DNA from: F22 sp963678855
GTDB taxonomy: Bacteria > Bacteroidota > Bacteroidia > Bacteroidales > Bacteroidaceae
Direction of reading: 5' to 3'
Assembly (NCBI GenBank): GCA_963678855.1
Contig: OY787448.1
Location: 310,001 to 374,000, forward strand
DNA length: 64,000 bases
In this document: positions 25,958 through 33,981 of the stretch, one piece after another
How positions within the stretch are numbered: position 1 is the first letter of the stretch
Layout of the letters: each line of letters begins with the position of its first letter
Made by a program: the position numbers and the translations under genes
Notes under the pieces: generated by a model
What the model was told of the DNA's origin: nothing
What the model saw: the letters and a program-made list of their open reading frames with translations, nothing else
The model's database searches: none

Positions 25958-25984
25958 TCTACAAACACCTAAAACTACAATCAG

Positions 25985-27148
25985 ATGACATTAAAGAAAA
26001 TAAATATACAGGACTTCAATAGCGCCCTAAGTCAAACGCCCTTTGTCTATACACAAAAAAACAACATATCGATTATCACATTGGGTCTTGGTGAAAAGTT
26101 AGAAGATGAAATGGAAGTCTACTGCATAGTCAAAGAAGAAGAAGCGTGTGTACAATTTATAGGTGCATGCAGTCTCTTCTCTGGCTGTACAGACAAGGAA
26201 GTTGCAGAACTCACACTAGCCTGTAATCGATATAATGTTGACAACGCGCTAGTGTCAAGTTTTGTTCATGATAACGACGTATTCGCATCCCGGTCATTTG
26301 TGATCAACGAAGAGGTATCAGAATCGTATATCACAGAGGATTTAATAAACGAATCAGTTACTGCCATCCACTACTTCTTTGATTTCTTCTATAGAATAAC
26401 ACACAAGGAAGAAATACAGGCAGCCAACAAGGCTCCAAAGATCCCTTGCGTCCAAAAAGAGCCATCGACCTATGTCCCTGAACACTTGCAATATGTAATT
26501 AAACATGACGAAAAAAAGCACACAACCGTGTTTATGGATTATGAAGCAAAAGACTATGTATCTCCTAACCTTGATACATCCGTTGACACCATACAAAAAG
26601 GCATGCTAGCCATCGCAGAAGATGAATACGCCAAAGGCTTGGATTATCTAAGTCAGATTCTGTGTCTATTTATTGACCTAGAGAAAATAGAGCCGCTGGA
26701 AATGCACTATAAGTTCACCACCGCCCAATTATACTACTATATCGGACTCGCTTTTGAAAAACTAGAAGATGCAGAAAACACCGTTAATTACTTTAATCAA
26801 GCCTATATCCGTGGATGTGCTCTAGATGAAATACATGCCCTAGGAGATAATAAGAAATTGATACATGCGGCAAGTGACCACCTAAGAGAGTACTTTGAAA
26901 CACACGACCTTTTAGTTCCTGCTATTGACTACACCGAGCATGGTCTGAGTGCATTGGCTTCCTTGGAAGAATACGACTCTGACTATGTCGACGAACATTT
27001 CCCTAATACCCTTGCCATATTAGGCAGACTATATACCAAAAAGGGAGATACTGCAGAAGCAGAAAAATACTTTGCTCAAGAAAAAGAGATACGAGAGATT
27101 AATTTCTGTCTGAAACATGGCGGCCCTAAAGAATTTTATACGACATGA
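25985..27148 (+). CDS. YbjN-like protein B with C-terminal TPR region
   Basis: 387 residues. Residues 1-140 follow the YbjN-like pattern (FNSALSQTPFVYT, AELTLACNRYNVDNA, a SESYITEDLINESVTAIHYF ending helix). A linker (~145-200) leads to a TPR-like helical region: LYYYIGLAFEKLEDAENTVN, ATDHLREYF-type helix, and LAILGRLYTKKGDTAEAEKY at the end. TPR plus YbjN suggests a protein-binding scaffold. It starts 27 bp after protein A and overlaps protein C by 4 bp (ATGA), so they are translated together. The end of this gene survives in the 35064 remnant. Confidence 0.7.
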   Translation: MTLKKINIQDFNSALSQTPFVYTQKNNISIITLGLGEKLEDEMEVYCIVKEEEACVQFIGACSLFSGCTDKEVAELTLACNRYNVDNALVSSFVHDNDVFASRSFVINEEVSESYITEDLINESVTAIHYFFDFFYRITHKEEIQAANKAPKIPCVQKEPSTYVPEHLQYVIKHDEKKHTTVFMDYEAKDYVSPNLDTSVDTIQKGMLAIAEDEYAKGLDYLSQILCLFIDLEKIEPLEMHYKFTTAQLYYYIGLAFEKLEDAENTVNYFNQAYIRGCALDEIHALGDNKKLIHAASDHLREYFETHDLLVPAIDYTEHGLSALASLEEYDSDYVDEHFPNTLAILGRLYTKKGDTAEAEKYFAQEKEIREINFCLKHGGPKEFYTT

Positions 27149-27561
27149 TACAACAAGTAACCACCCCAATCATTCAGCAACTGCTGGATGAGTTACAATT
27201 CCCCTACACCATTAAAGAGCCAGGAGTATTCTTTATCAAGTATCCTCCTAGCGAGAGCTATCCCAATACGTTTCTACTCTATGTAGTAGTCGAAGACGAT
27301 GACCATATGGTTCAGGTCAGTGCCCAAAGCGATGCCTACCAGCTTCTTAATGGCTCTGCATTAAAAAAAGCAGCTACCCATTGCAATGATCACAATAGAA
27401 GCAACCGTCGACTTACTGCCTATATAGACGACAACAATAGTATAACAGTAGAGGAAGCATATTATATTAACCACCCAGTATCCAAAGAGTATCTCAAGCA
27501 GAACTGCCTATTTGAGAGCATCGCGGGTATGTATCAATTCTTCAAACTTTATGATAGCTAA
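27145..27561 (+). CDS. YbjN-like small protein C
   Basis: 138 residues. YbjN-like pattern: PIIQQLLDELQFPYTI, TFLLYVVVEDDDHMVQVSAQ, AATHCNDHNRSNRRLTAYID, NNSITVEEAYYINHPVSKEY, then a C-terminal helix (FESIAGMYQFFKLYDS). Its paralogue at 35301 is nearly collinear and has about the same length. Overlaps protein B by 4 bp and protein D by 11 bp, indicating strong translational coupling. No catalytic residues are recognised. Confidence 0.72.
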   Translation: MIQQVTTPIIQQLLDELQFPYTIKEPGVFFIKYPPSESYPNTFLLYVVVEDDDHMVQVSAQSDAYQLLNGSALKKAATHCNDHNRSNRRLTAYIDDNNSITVEEAYYINHPVSKEYLKQNCLFESIAGMYQFFKLYDS

Positions 27562-27988
27562 AATTACACCCCAAATACTAGAACAGATTCTAACACAGTT
27601 GAAAGGCGGATACGATAAAGACAGTGAAGACACCTTCTGTATCACACTTCCACCACTGAACAGTGATGATGAAGAGCAAGCTGTTTCCATCTACTTTACT
27701 GCAGAAAGTGATGGCTGGCTACAGATTACTGCCGTAAGCAATGGGGCATGCAACCTAGAAGGGCAAGCCTTACTGACAGCATATAAAATATGCAATGATG
27801 TCAATGCGACACATAATAGATTTAGAGCTTTTATCACCAAAAACAACTCATTAAATCTATTCCAAGATTTCAATCTATCCAAACCTGTCTCGGAAGCTTA
27901 TATTCTTAACGATTGCATTCGCGAGACAATTAAAGTGATGTATCTATTTATGTATAGTTACTATCGTGGAGAAGAACTGATAAGCTAA
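27551..27988 (+). CDS. YbjN-like small protein D
   Basis: 145 residues from ATG 27551 (MIAKITPQILEQILTQLKGG), chosen because the copy at 35707 starts the same way and the longer frame lies inside gene C. Pattern as in C: SIYFTAESDGWLQITAVSN, AYKICNDVNATHNRFRAFIT, PVSEAYILNDCIRETIKVMY, and an aromatic end (LFMYSYYRG). Together with C it may form a heterodimer; that is inference from overlap and shared fold. Confidence 0.72.
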   Translation: MIAKITPQILEQILTQLKGGYDKDSEDTFCITLPPLNSDDEEQAVSIYFTAESDGWLQITAVSNGACNLEGQALLTAYKICNDVNATHNRFRAFITKNNSLNLFQDFNLSKPVSEAYILNDCIRETIKVMYLFMYSYYRGEELIS

Positions 27989-27994
27989 AGTACA

Positions 27995-28411
27995 ATGAAA
28001 ACACCCACTACACGCTGGACTCATTCACTAGCTATTGCCTCCGTCCTTGCTTTTATTATATGCCATATCAGCGGCACGTTAAATATGTCTGTACGAGCAG
28101 GGTTCTCTAGTATATACAGCTGGATACATCTTTTTCAAGCAGCCACAATATGGGCCATGCCAGTATTGGTGATCTGTTTGGGAAAATACTCATCGTATGC
28201 CCTAACAATGTATCTGGTATTTCCTACCACCGACTGGATTATTTATCTTCTAATAAAAGACCATGTGCACCTAAACTATATAAAAGTACAAGTAAATATT
28301 ATCTTGACTCTTCTTATTACAGCCGAAATAGCACACCGACTGAATAAACTCATCCCAAGATTGGGAGCGACGACGTTTCTGGATAAAGTCACAGAACCGA
28401 CCGAAGTATAA
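27995..28411 (+). CDS. Small membrane protein of the YbjN cassette
   Basis: 138 residues with four hydrophobic segments: about 12-30 (LAIASVLAFIICHISGTL), 42-62 (IHLFQAATIWAMPVLVICLG), 67-86 (YALTMYLVFPTTDWIIYLLI) and 95-113 (YIKVQVNIILTLLITAEIAH). No known family. It starts seven bases after protein D and is absent after the second cassette copy (36144), where a TPR-like gene follows on the other strand. If the cassette is a defence or signalling unit, this would be the membrane component. Confidence 0.6.
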   Translation: MKTPTTRWTHSLAIASVLAFIICHISGTLNMSVRAGFSSIYSWIHLFQAATIWAMPVLVICLGKYSSYALTMYLVFPTTDWIIYLLIKDHVHLNYIKVQVNIILTLLITAEIAHRLNKLIPRLGATTFLDKVTEPTEV

Positions 28412-28450
28412 CAACATAATAACCACCATGACCAAACGATTACCCTACCT

Positions 28451-28576
28451 ATGAAAAGAAACTCTATGAAGTTTCCTGCATTAGCAGAAACAGCAAAAGT
28501 CATAAGAAAGCACCAGCCACGCACATTGTGCATTATAAGTAGATTGAATCAATATACACCCTTTGATTTAAAATAA
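28451..28576 (+). CDS. Possible 41-residue small ORF
   Basis: ATG 28451 opens a short basic frame (MKRNSMKFPALAETAKVIRK, then HQPRTLCIISRLNQYTPFDLK). It lies 39 bp downstream of the membrane protein gene. No homologue recognised and no independent promoter; coding status is uncertain. Confidence 0.25.
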   Translation: MKRNSMKFPALAETAKVIRKHQPRTLCIISRLNQYTPFDLK

Positions 28577-28620
28577 GGCTTTGTTGGTTTTGCTTTATAG
28601 TAAGTGATTAGATAATTGTC

Positions 28621-28878
28621 ATAGACCACATCTATATTGCCCTCTGGTCAAAACTAGTCGAAATGCATAGTTATTATTCACTGTATACAGCGAATGTCAA
28701 TTGACTCTGTTTTCAGTTAAAATTATGTCGAGAAGCAGAAATAGCCTATTGCACAGTCCAAAAAAATTACGTACCTTCGCACCGTCTAAGAGAGTTGTTA
28801 AAATCGTGCACTATTGCGCTTATATGTGCAAGTAGACGCGTGCAAACGCCCTGTTTATAAGAGTTTTGATTTTTAGCT
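28621..28878 (+). promoter_or_regulatory. CRISPR leader of array 2
   Basis: 258 bp, the same length and order of elements as leaders 1 and 3, including ATAGACCACATCTATATTGC at the start, CTGTATACAG at 28681, the promoter, and the GTGCA motifs. The palindrome is slightly decayed on its right side (CAGCG instead of CAGTG). Confidence 0.85.
28749..28779 (+). promoter_or_regulatory. Array 2 promoter
   Basis: TTG at 28749-28751, 20-base gap, TACCTTCG at 28772-28779. The T-to-C change in the -7 box relative to leaders 1 and 3 could make it weaker. Confidence 0.65.
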
Positions 28879-29628
28879 GTCGCAGACCATATCCATTAGA
28901 ACAAGGATTAAGACGTTTTTCATTTTCAGCTATCTCTAAAAGGCGCCAAAGTCGCAGACCATATCCATTAGAACAAGGATTAAGACTCAATAGAATCAAG
29001 TTCATTATGATAGTCCTTTCTTGGTCGCAGACCATATCCATTAGAACAAGGATTAAGACTCGCCGTTAGCGAGGACAATCACAATTGGGTGCGGTCGCAG
29101 ACCATATCCATTAGAACAAGGATTAAGACCCACATGGTGGGATTGTAATCCTCTCGCCGTTAGCTAGTCGCAGACCATATCCATTAGAACAAGGATTAAG
29201 ACACCAGTTACTGATGTCTTTGGAGCCGCCGATATTAAGTCGCAGACCATATCCATTAGAACAAGGATTAAGACTTCTTTTTCCATATAATTAGTAACTT
29301 TTTTATAGTCGCAGACCATATCCATTAGAACAAGGATTAAGACTACTCACTAGTAAAAAATAAAGCAATACCCGCAATAATGTCGCAGACCATATCCATT
29401 AGAACAAGGATTAAGACGGAAAAGTTTTAAAACCATATCTTCATCGTATAGTGTCGCAGACCATATCCATTAGAACAAGGATTAAGACCTTTACGCACAA
29501 AATCGTACTTCTCTTGAAGAATCGGTCGCAGACCATATCCATTAGAACAAGGATTAAGACTTATTTAATTAAACATAATCCTTATAAACACAGTCGCAGA
29601 CCATATCCATTAAAACAAGGATTAAGGC
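28879..29628 (+). CRISPR. CRISPR array 2: 11 repeats, variant repeat
   Basis: 36-bp repeats beginning GTCGCAGACCATATCCATTA and ending ACAAGGATTAAGAC, at 28879, 28951, 29024, 29094, 29167, 29239, 29308, 29382, 29453, 29525 and 29593; ten spacers of 32-38 bp. It differs from arrays 1 and 3 at repeat positions 11, 18 and 21. The last repeat has two further changes (TAAAAC; AAGGC). The sequence after it (ACATTAGATACATCCCACCT) matches the last spacer of array 1. Array 2 is the one directly upstream of the RT-Cas1 module. Confidence 0.97.
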
Positions 29629-29711
29629 ACATTAGATACATCCCACCTAGAAATATCTACCTTCCCACACCTCACTCCAGCTCCAATTTCTTCTTTTTTT
29701 AAAAAACTCCT

Positions 29712-29736
29712 AACTGTGAACATAGAGTTCACAGTT
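29712..29736 (+). terminator. Hairpin after array 2
   Basis: AACTGTGAAC pairs exactly with GTTCACAGTT around a 5-base loop. Related hairpins follow array 3 (34935) and, decayed, array 1 (about 25388), so the trailer is part of the duplicated array unit. Confidence 0.6.
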
Positions 29737-29869
29737 CCGTCTTATCTTGCCTCCAAATTCAACAAATCTATGCGGCAGCTCATCCTAAACCCAGCTGCAA
29801 TCGTTCTCACACGAAAGTGTACTCTATAGAACTACCTACAAGCGAGTAAACCATGTAAATATAGACACT

Positions 29870-31111
29870 ATGAAACGGCAAGAACTGGAGTTTGATATCC
29901 ATTGGATATTCGAAGCATACTCCAAAGTAAAACGCAGAGGCGGAAGTGGTGGAGTAGACAAAATTACCCTACACCGCTATGACAGCAATAGTACGGACAA
30001 TCTATACCGGCTATGGCAAGAGATGAACTCGGGCACCTATTTTCCTAAGCCCGTACGCTTAATACAGATTCCTAAACACAATGGTGAACAACGCCCACTG
30101 GGCATCTCCACCATTGAAGACAAAGTGGCGCAAACAGTTGTGGCAGGAAAACTCATGACTATCTTAGAGCCATACTTTCATAAAGATTCCTATGCCTACA
30201 GAAAAGAAAGATCAGCTATACGTGCGGTTAAAGCAGCGCATCATCGCTGCCATGTCCATTCATGGGTTTTAGATCTAGACATCAAAAGCTTCTTCGATTC
30301 CATCGACCATAAACTGCTGATGAAAGCGGTCAAAAAGCATGTGTCCAATAGCTGGACACGCCTCTATATACAGCGCTGGATATGCGTACCGTATATCGCC
30401 TCCAGTGGCTACCAAATCAATCGCTACAAGGGTGTAGCACAAGGGTCAGTCATTGGCCCAGTACTAGCTAACCTATTCTTACACTACGTCTTTGATAAAT
30501 GGATGGAGATTCATTACCCAGAGACACCTTTCGAACGCTTTGCCGATGACATTATCTGTCATTGCCCTTCCTATGAAGCATGCCAAAAATTGCTAGAATC
30601 TATTCGCAAGAGATTCAAAGCCTGTCATCTGAAGATAAACCAGGAAAAGACACAGATTGCAACTAGCAGTCCACCCCCAAGCAACCATAAACATGTGTCC
30701 AATCACTTTGACTTTCTCGGCTTCACTTTTAAAGCAGAAACAGCAGCACACAGAACGACTCATAATAAGTACAGACGATTCCATCCGACTATTAGCGAGT
30801 CATCTAAAACAAGATTGATGACTATGATTACCGAATGGCATTTATACAAAACACAGTGGACATCTTTGCAAGAAGTGGCCGCATATATTGAACCGCAACT
30901 ACGTGGCTGGATGCAGTACTACGGAAAGTATAGGACACAAGACTGGAAAGACGTCATGCACATTCTCAACAAAGAGCTCTGTTTCTGGTGTAGTTTTAAA
31001 GACAAAGAGCTACGAGGAAGCAACTATGCATTGGCCTACTGCAAACTCAAACAGAGAGCACACCAACAACCTGCTCTATTCACTCACTGGCAATTGGGAC
31101 ACCTCCCCTAA
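29870..31111 (+). CDS. Free-standing group II intron-like reverse transcriptase
   Basis: 413 residues. RT motifs in order: VDKITLHRY (motif 1), RPLGISTIEDKVAQ (motif 2), LDLDIKSFFDSID with catalytic D137 (motif A), GVAQGSVIGPVLANLFL (motif B), FERFADDIIC with D226/D227 as an FADD box (motif C), LKINQEKTQI and FDFLGFTFK (motifs D/E). The C-terminal maturase-like thumb ends with LRGWMQYYGKY (GIIM-type). No endonuclease domain. No intron RNA around it. It stands 43 bp before cas1, so it most likely copies RNA or ssDNA for spacer acquisition, as RT-Cas1 fusions do; here RT and Cas1 are separate. The start follows array 2 by about 240 bp. Confidence 0.93.
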   Translation: MKRQELEFDIHWIFEAYSKVKRRGGSGGVDKITLHRYDSNSTDNLYRLWQEMNSGTYFPKPVRLIQIPKHNGEQRPLGISTIEDKVAQTVVAGKLMTILEPYFHKDSYAYRKERSAIRAVKAAHHRCHVHSWVLDLDIKSFFDSIDHKLLMKAVKKHVSNSWTRLYIQRWICVPYIASSGYQINRYKGVAQGSVIGPVLANLFLHYVFDKWMEIHYPETPFERFADDIICHCPSYEACQKLLESIRKRFKACHLKINQEKTQIATSSPPPSNHKHVSNHFDFLGFTFKAETAAHRTTHNKYRRFHPTISESSKTRLMTMITEWHLYKTQWTSLQEVAAYIEPQLRGWMQYYGKYRTQDWKDVMHILNKELCFWCSFKDKELRGSNYALAYCKLKQRAHQQPALFTHWQLGHLP

Positions 31112-31154
31112 TAGCTATATGCCTTGCGAATACCTAACCTTACAGATTAACATT

Positions 31155-32138
31155 ATGCAAATCGTACTCAACACATACGGCACATCCATCTCTTGCGATA
31201 GAAATGGTTTTGTAGTTAGCCATAGCGATGGCAAACAGCGCATCCCTGTCCAACAAGTCGACAGCATCCTGATTGGTAAAAGCAGTAAGATTACAAGCGA
31301 TGCAGTACTGCTGGCTATTCACAATGAAATTGAAGTCCTCTTTATGGACAAAACTGGGCACCCAGCAGGACGAGTATGGAGCAATACATACGGTTCTATT
31401 TCTACGATTCGAAAAGGACAGCTGCAGTTTACTTACTCCCAAGAAGCCACATCATGGGTTATTGACCTGATTAGATATAAAATAGACAACCAACTGGCAC
31501 TACTATCCATGATGGAGCCAGATAATCACCAACACCCACAGTGGGCTAAAGGCTTAGAACTGGTTGAAGTTCATCAAAGGAAACTGGATATTATTCCTAG
31601 AGACTCTTCCTTAGAAGAGATTGCACCTTCACTTAGAGGCATTGAAGGGATATGCAGCAAGATATACTTTCAGACATTGAACATATTCTTGCCACCTACC
31701 CTACAGTTCGAGCAAAGATCTCAACATCCAGCCTATGACAACTTCAACGCCATGCTCAACTATGCCTATGGCATCTTGTATAGTAAAATTGAAGGCGCAT
31801 TAATACAAGTAGGTATCGATCCCTATATAGGAATCTTCCACACAGACAACTACAACAGACCTGTCCTTGTCTACGACATTATAGAACGATACCGAGTATG
31901 GGTAGACTATGTCGTCTATAGCCTCGCCATACAAGACGTAATGATAGATGAATGCTTTTCTCAAGCAAGTAATGGCAGCGTGCTTCTTGAAGCCCTTGGC
32001 CGTAGGATTGTGATTCAGTCGGTCAATGATTACTTGGAAGAGACTACTGTTGTGCAAGGCATCAACAGAACGCGCCGTGCACAAATACAGCAATATGCTT
32101 ATGACTTAGCTAAAACCTTTAAATCTTTTGAGCCATGA
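31155..32138 (+). CDS. cas1: Cas1 integrase
   Basis: 327 residues from ATG 31155 (MQIVLNTYGTSISCDRNGFV), the usual N-terminal strand; the longer frame overlaps the RT gene. Catalytic residues by pattern: E164 in SLRGIEGICSKIYF, H229 in PYIGIFHTDN, and D241/E244 in LVYDIIERYR; LNYAYGILYSKIEGALIQVG precedes the His. All metal ligands are intact. Cas1 with Cas2 integrates new spacers at the leader end. Overlaps the primase-like gene by 4 bp (ATGA). Confidence 0.96.
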   Translation: MQIVLNTYGTSISCDRNGFVVSHSDGKQRIPVQQVDSILIGKSSKITSDAVLLAIHNEIEVLFMDKTGHPAGRVWSNTYGSISTIRKGQLQFTYSQEATSWVIDLIRYKIDNQLALLSMMEPDNHQHPQWAKGLELVEVHQRKLDIIPRDSSLEEIAPSLRGIEGICSKIYFQTLNIFLPPTLQFEQRSQHPAYDNFNAMLNYAYGILYSKIEGALIQVGIDPYIGIFHTDNYNRPVLVYDIIERYRVWVDYVVYSLAIQDVMIDECFSQASNGSVLLEALGRRIVIQSVNDYLEETTVVQGINRTRRAQIQQYAYDLAKTFKSFEP

Positions 32139-33154
32139 TGTACGGTGAATCAATTACTAGTTTACAAGATAGCATGACACCTATTGCTATCGATGAGATT
32201 ATGAACAAGTTGACCAATCCTGATAATCAGGTACTGGACTTAGTGCACAAACTGCAAATCATCCAAAGCGTGGATAAAAAGCAGTACCAAGGGTGTAAGA
32301 AGAAGCTTCCATACATAGTATGTGGGCATTTCACACCCGCCATACGAAGAACAAGCAATTTTGCTTATACGCAGTATTTTATCTTAGATATTGACCATAT
32401 AGCCGATACAGCACTAGATATAGATGAGCTATTCGACCAATTATGCGAAGACTCTAGAGTCATGCTTGCTTTTCGTTCGCCTAGTCACAATGGCATCAAG
32501 CTTCTATTTAAGCTTCAAGAAAAATGCACAGATGCAGGACTCTATGTCCTATTCTACAAAGCCTTCTGTGTCAGTTTTGCAGAGAAGCATCAACTAGATG
32601 ACCTTATCGACACAAGAACCTGCGATGTAACCAGAGCATGTTTTCTAGGCTACGATACCAAAGCTTATTTTCGTGCAGATGCAGCACCTGTCGATATACA
32701 ACAGTATATGGACGTGGAAGATGCAGAAGCCATGCATAGTCTAAGCAAAGAAGTAGAAAAGGTACTAGGACCGCTAGAAAAGCAAAGAGCTGCGCGCGAA
32801 AAAGAAAGAAAACTAATCGAACCGGCACACGATACCTTACTTAAGATCAAGCGCTTACTAAATCCTAAAGCAGCCCAGAAAGAAGAGCAGAAAATCGTGC
32901 ATGTCCCTGAAATACTACACGATGTCGAAAAGGATCTAACCGCTATGATTGAAGATACAGGTGCACTCGTACAATGCACCGATATCAACTACGGCAAAAA
33001 GATTCATGTCAGAATAGCCACTATGGAAGCAGAGATTAACCTATTCTATGGCCGCAAGGGCTTTAGTGTGGTACGTTCGCCCAAACGAGGTACATCTCCT
33101 GAGATGAACGACCTCATGCATGCAGTCATTCTCAGTTATGTCAACCAGCTATAA
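32135..33154 (+). CDS. CRISPR-associated primase-polymerase-like protein (BT4734/AEP type)
   Basis: 339 residues. AEP (archaeo-eukaryotic primase) motifs of the BT4734-like group: YFILDIDH with D85 and D87 (metal ligands), AFRSPSHNGIKLLFKL near 112-126 with Ser/His (motif II), and DTRTCDVTRACFLGYD near 159-174 (third acidic motif plus Arg). A charged linker (200-250) leads to a C-terminal domain, TDINYGKKIHVRI, INLFYGRKGFSVVRSPKRGT, of unknown type with a TBP-like look. Primase-polymerases are known next to RT-Cas1 in some type III loci; the likely role is making or filling DNA from captured fragments before integration. Overlaps cas1 by 4 bp and precedes cas2 by one base. Confidence 0.82.
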   Translation: MMYGESITSLQDSMTPIAIDEIMNKLTNPDNQVLDLVHKLQIIQSVDKKQYQGCKKKLPYIVCGHFTPAIRRTSNFAYTQYFILDIDHIADTALDIDELFDQLCEDSRVMLAFRSPSHNGIKLLFKLQEKCTDAGLYVLFYKAFCVSFAEKHQLDDLIDTRTCDVTRACFLGYDTKAYFRADAAPVDIQQYMDVEDAEAMHSLSKEVEKVLGPLEKQRAAREKERKLIEPAHDTLLKIKRLLNPKAAQKEEQKIVHVPEILHDVEKDLTAMIEDTGALVQCTDINYGKKIHVRIATMEAEINLFYGRKGFSVVRSPKRGTSPEMNDLMHAVILSYVNQL

Positions 33155-33155
33155 T

Positions 33156-33632
33156 ATGAAAAAGAAAGCATCTTTTATTACGAAAATGCAGCGACTACAA
33201 GCTGCCGCCCTAGATACATCTCCTTCACCTAATCGTTTAGATATATCGAAGGGGATAGTATCTAAGGGAAGCATAAAAGAAAGAATCAGTCATATACTAG
33301 GAGTAATCAATAACACCCAAAGACCAAGAACAAATATGTTGTTTTTTATTATGTATGATATATCAAGCCATAAAGTAAGGCGCCTAGTCAGGAAGTATCT
33401 TGAGGATAAGGGATGCACCTGGGTGCAGCGCTCTATATTTCTTGCAGATTTAAGTCGGGATGTCTATGAGACAATCAGGAACGACTTGACTGCCGTACAA
33501 AATGCTTATGAAAATAAAGATAGTATCATGGTGGTACCAGTCTCAACAGATAATATTCGTTCGATGAAAGTGATAGGAAAAGCACTTGATATAGAGTTGA
33601 TTTGTCATGAAAAACACACGATGGTATTTTAA
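33156..33632 (+). CDS. cas2: Cas2 with N-terminal extension
   Basis: 158 residues from ATG 33156, one base after the primase stop. The Cas2 core begins near residue 61: MLFFIMYDISSHKVRRLVRK, then CTWVQRSIFLADLS, and ends with IVVPVS..IRSMKVIGKALD-type strands. The first ~60 residues (KKKASFITKMQRLQAAALDT onward) are basic and precede the core without known domain; ordinary Cas2 has ~90-100 residues in all. The internal ATG could start plain Cas2, but tight spacing to the upstream gene favours the long form. Confidence 0.92.
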   Translation: MKKKASFITKMQRLQAAALDTSPSPNRLDISKGIVSKGSIKERISHILGVINNTQRPRTNMLFFIMYDISSHKVRRLVRKYLEDKGCTWVQRSIFLADLSRDVYETIRNDLTAVQNAYENKDSIMVVPVSTDNIRSMKVIGKALDIELICHEKHTMVF

Positions 33633-33723
33633 GCAAAATGGGTTGTGTTTATAATTATGCAGCCTTGAAATCCATAGTACAGATTGTCAGTTCCTCGACA
33701 AAATCATTGGTTCAATACATAAT

Positions 33724-33981
33724 ATAGACCATATCTATATTGCCCTCTGGTCAAAACTAGTCGAAATGCATACTTATTATTCACTGTATACAGTGCACCT
33801 CCATCGACTCTGTTTTCAGTTAAATTTATGTCGAGAAGCAGATATAGCCTATTGCACAGTTTAAAAACTTTGCGTATCTTTGCACCGTCTAAGAGAATTG
33901 TTAAAACCGTGCACTATTGCGCTTATATGTGCAAGTAGACGCGTGCAAACGCCCTGTTTATAAGGGTTTTGATTTTTAGCT
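33724..33981 (+). promoter_or_regulatory. CRISPR leader of array 3
   Basis: 258 bp, collinear with leaders 1 and 2. Contains the palindrome CACTGTATACAGTG (33782-33795) and the GTGCA repeats near the first repeat. Directly follows cas2 by about 90 bp. Confidence 0.85.
33852..33882 (+). promoter_or_regulatory. Array 3 promoter
   Basis: TTG at 33852-33854, 20-base gap, TATCTTTG at 33875-33882, identical to the array 1 promoter in both boxes and spacing. Confidence 0.75.

Noticed and set aside
29870..31154. Possible group II intron around the reverse transcriptase
   Set aside because: No domain V-like RNA hairpin or intron boundary was seen; the gene is packed between array 2 and cas1 and lacks an endonuclease domain.
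30888..31154. Upstream extension of cas1 overlapping the RT gene
   Set aside because: Cas1 similarity begins exactly at the ATG at 31155.
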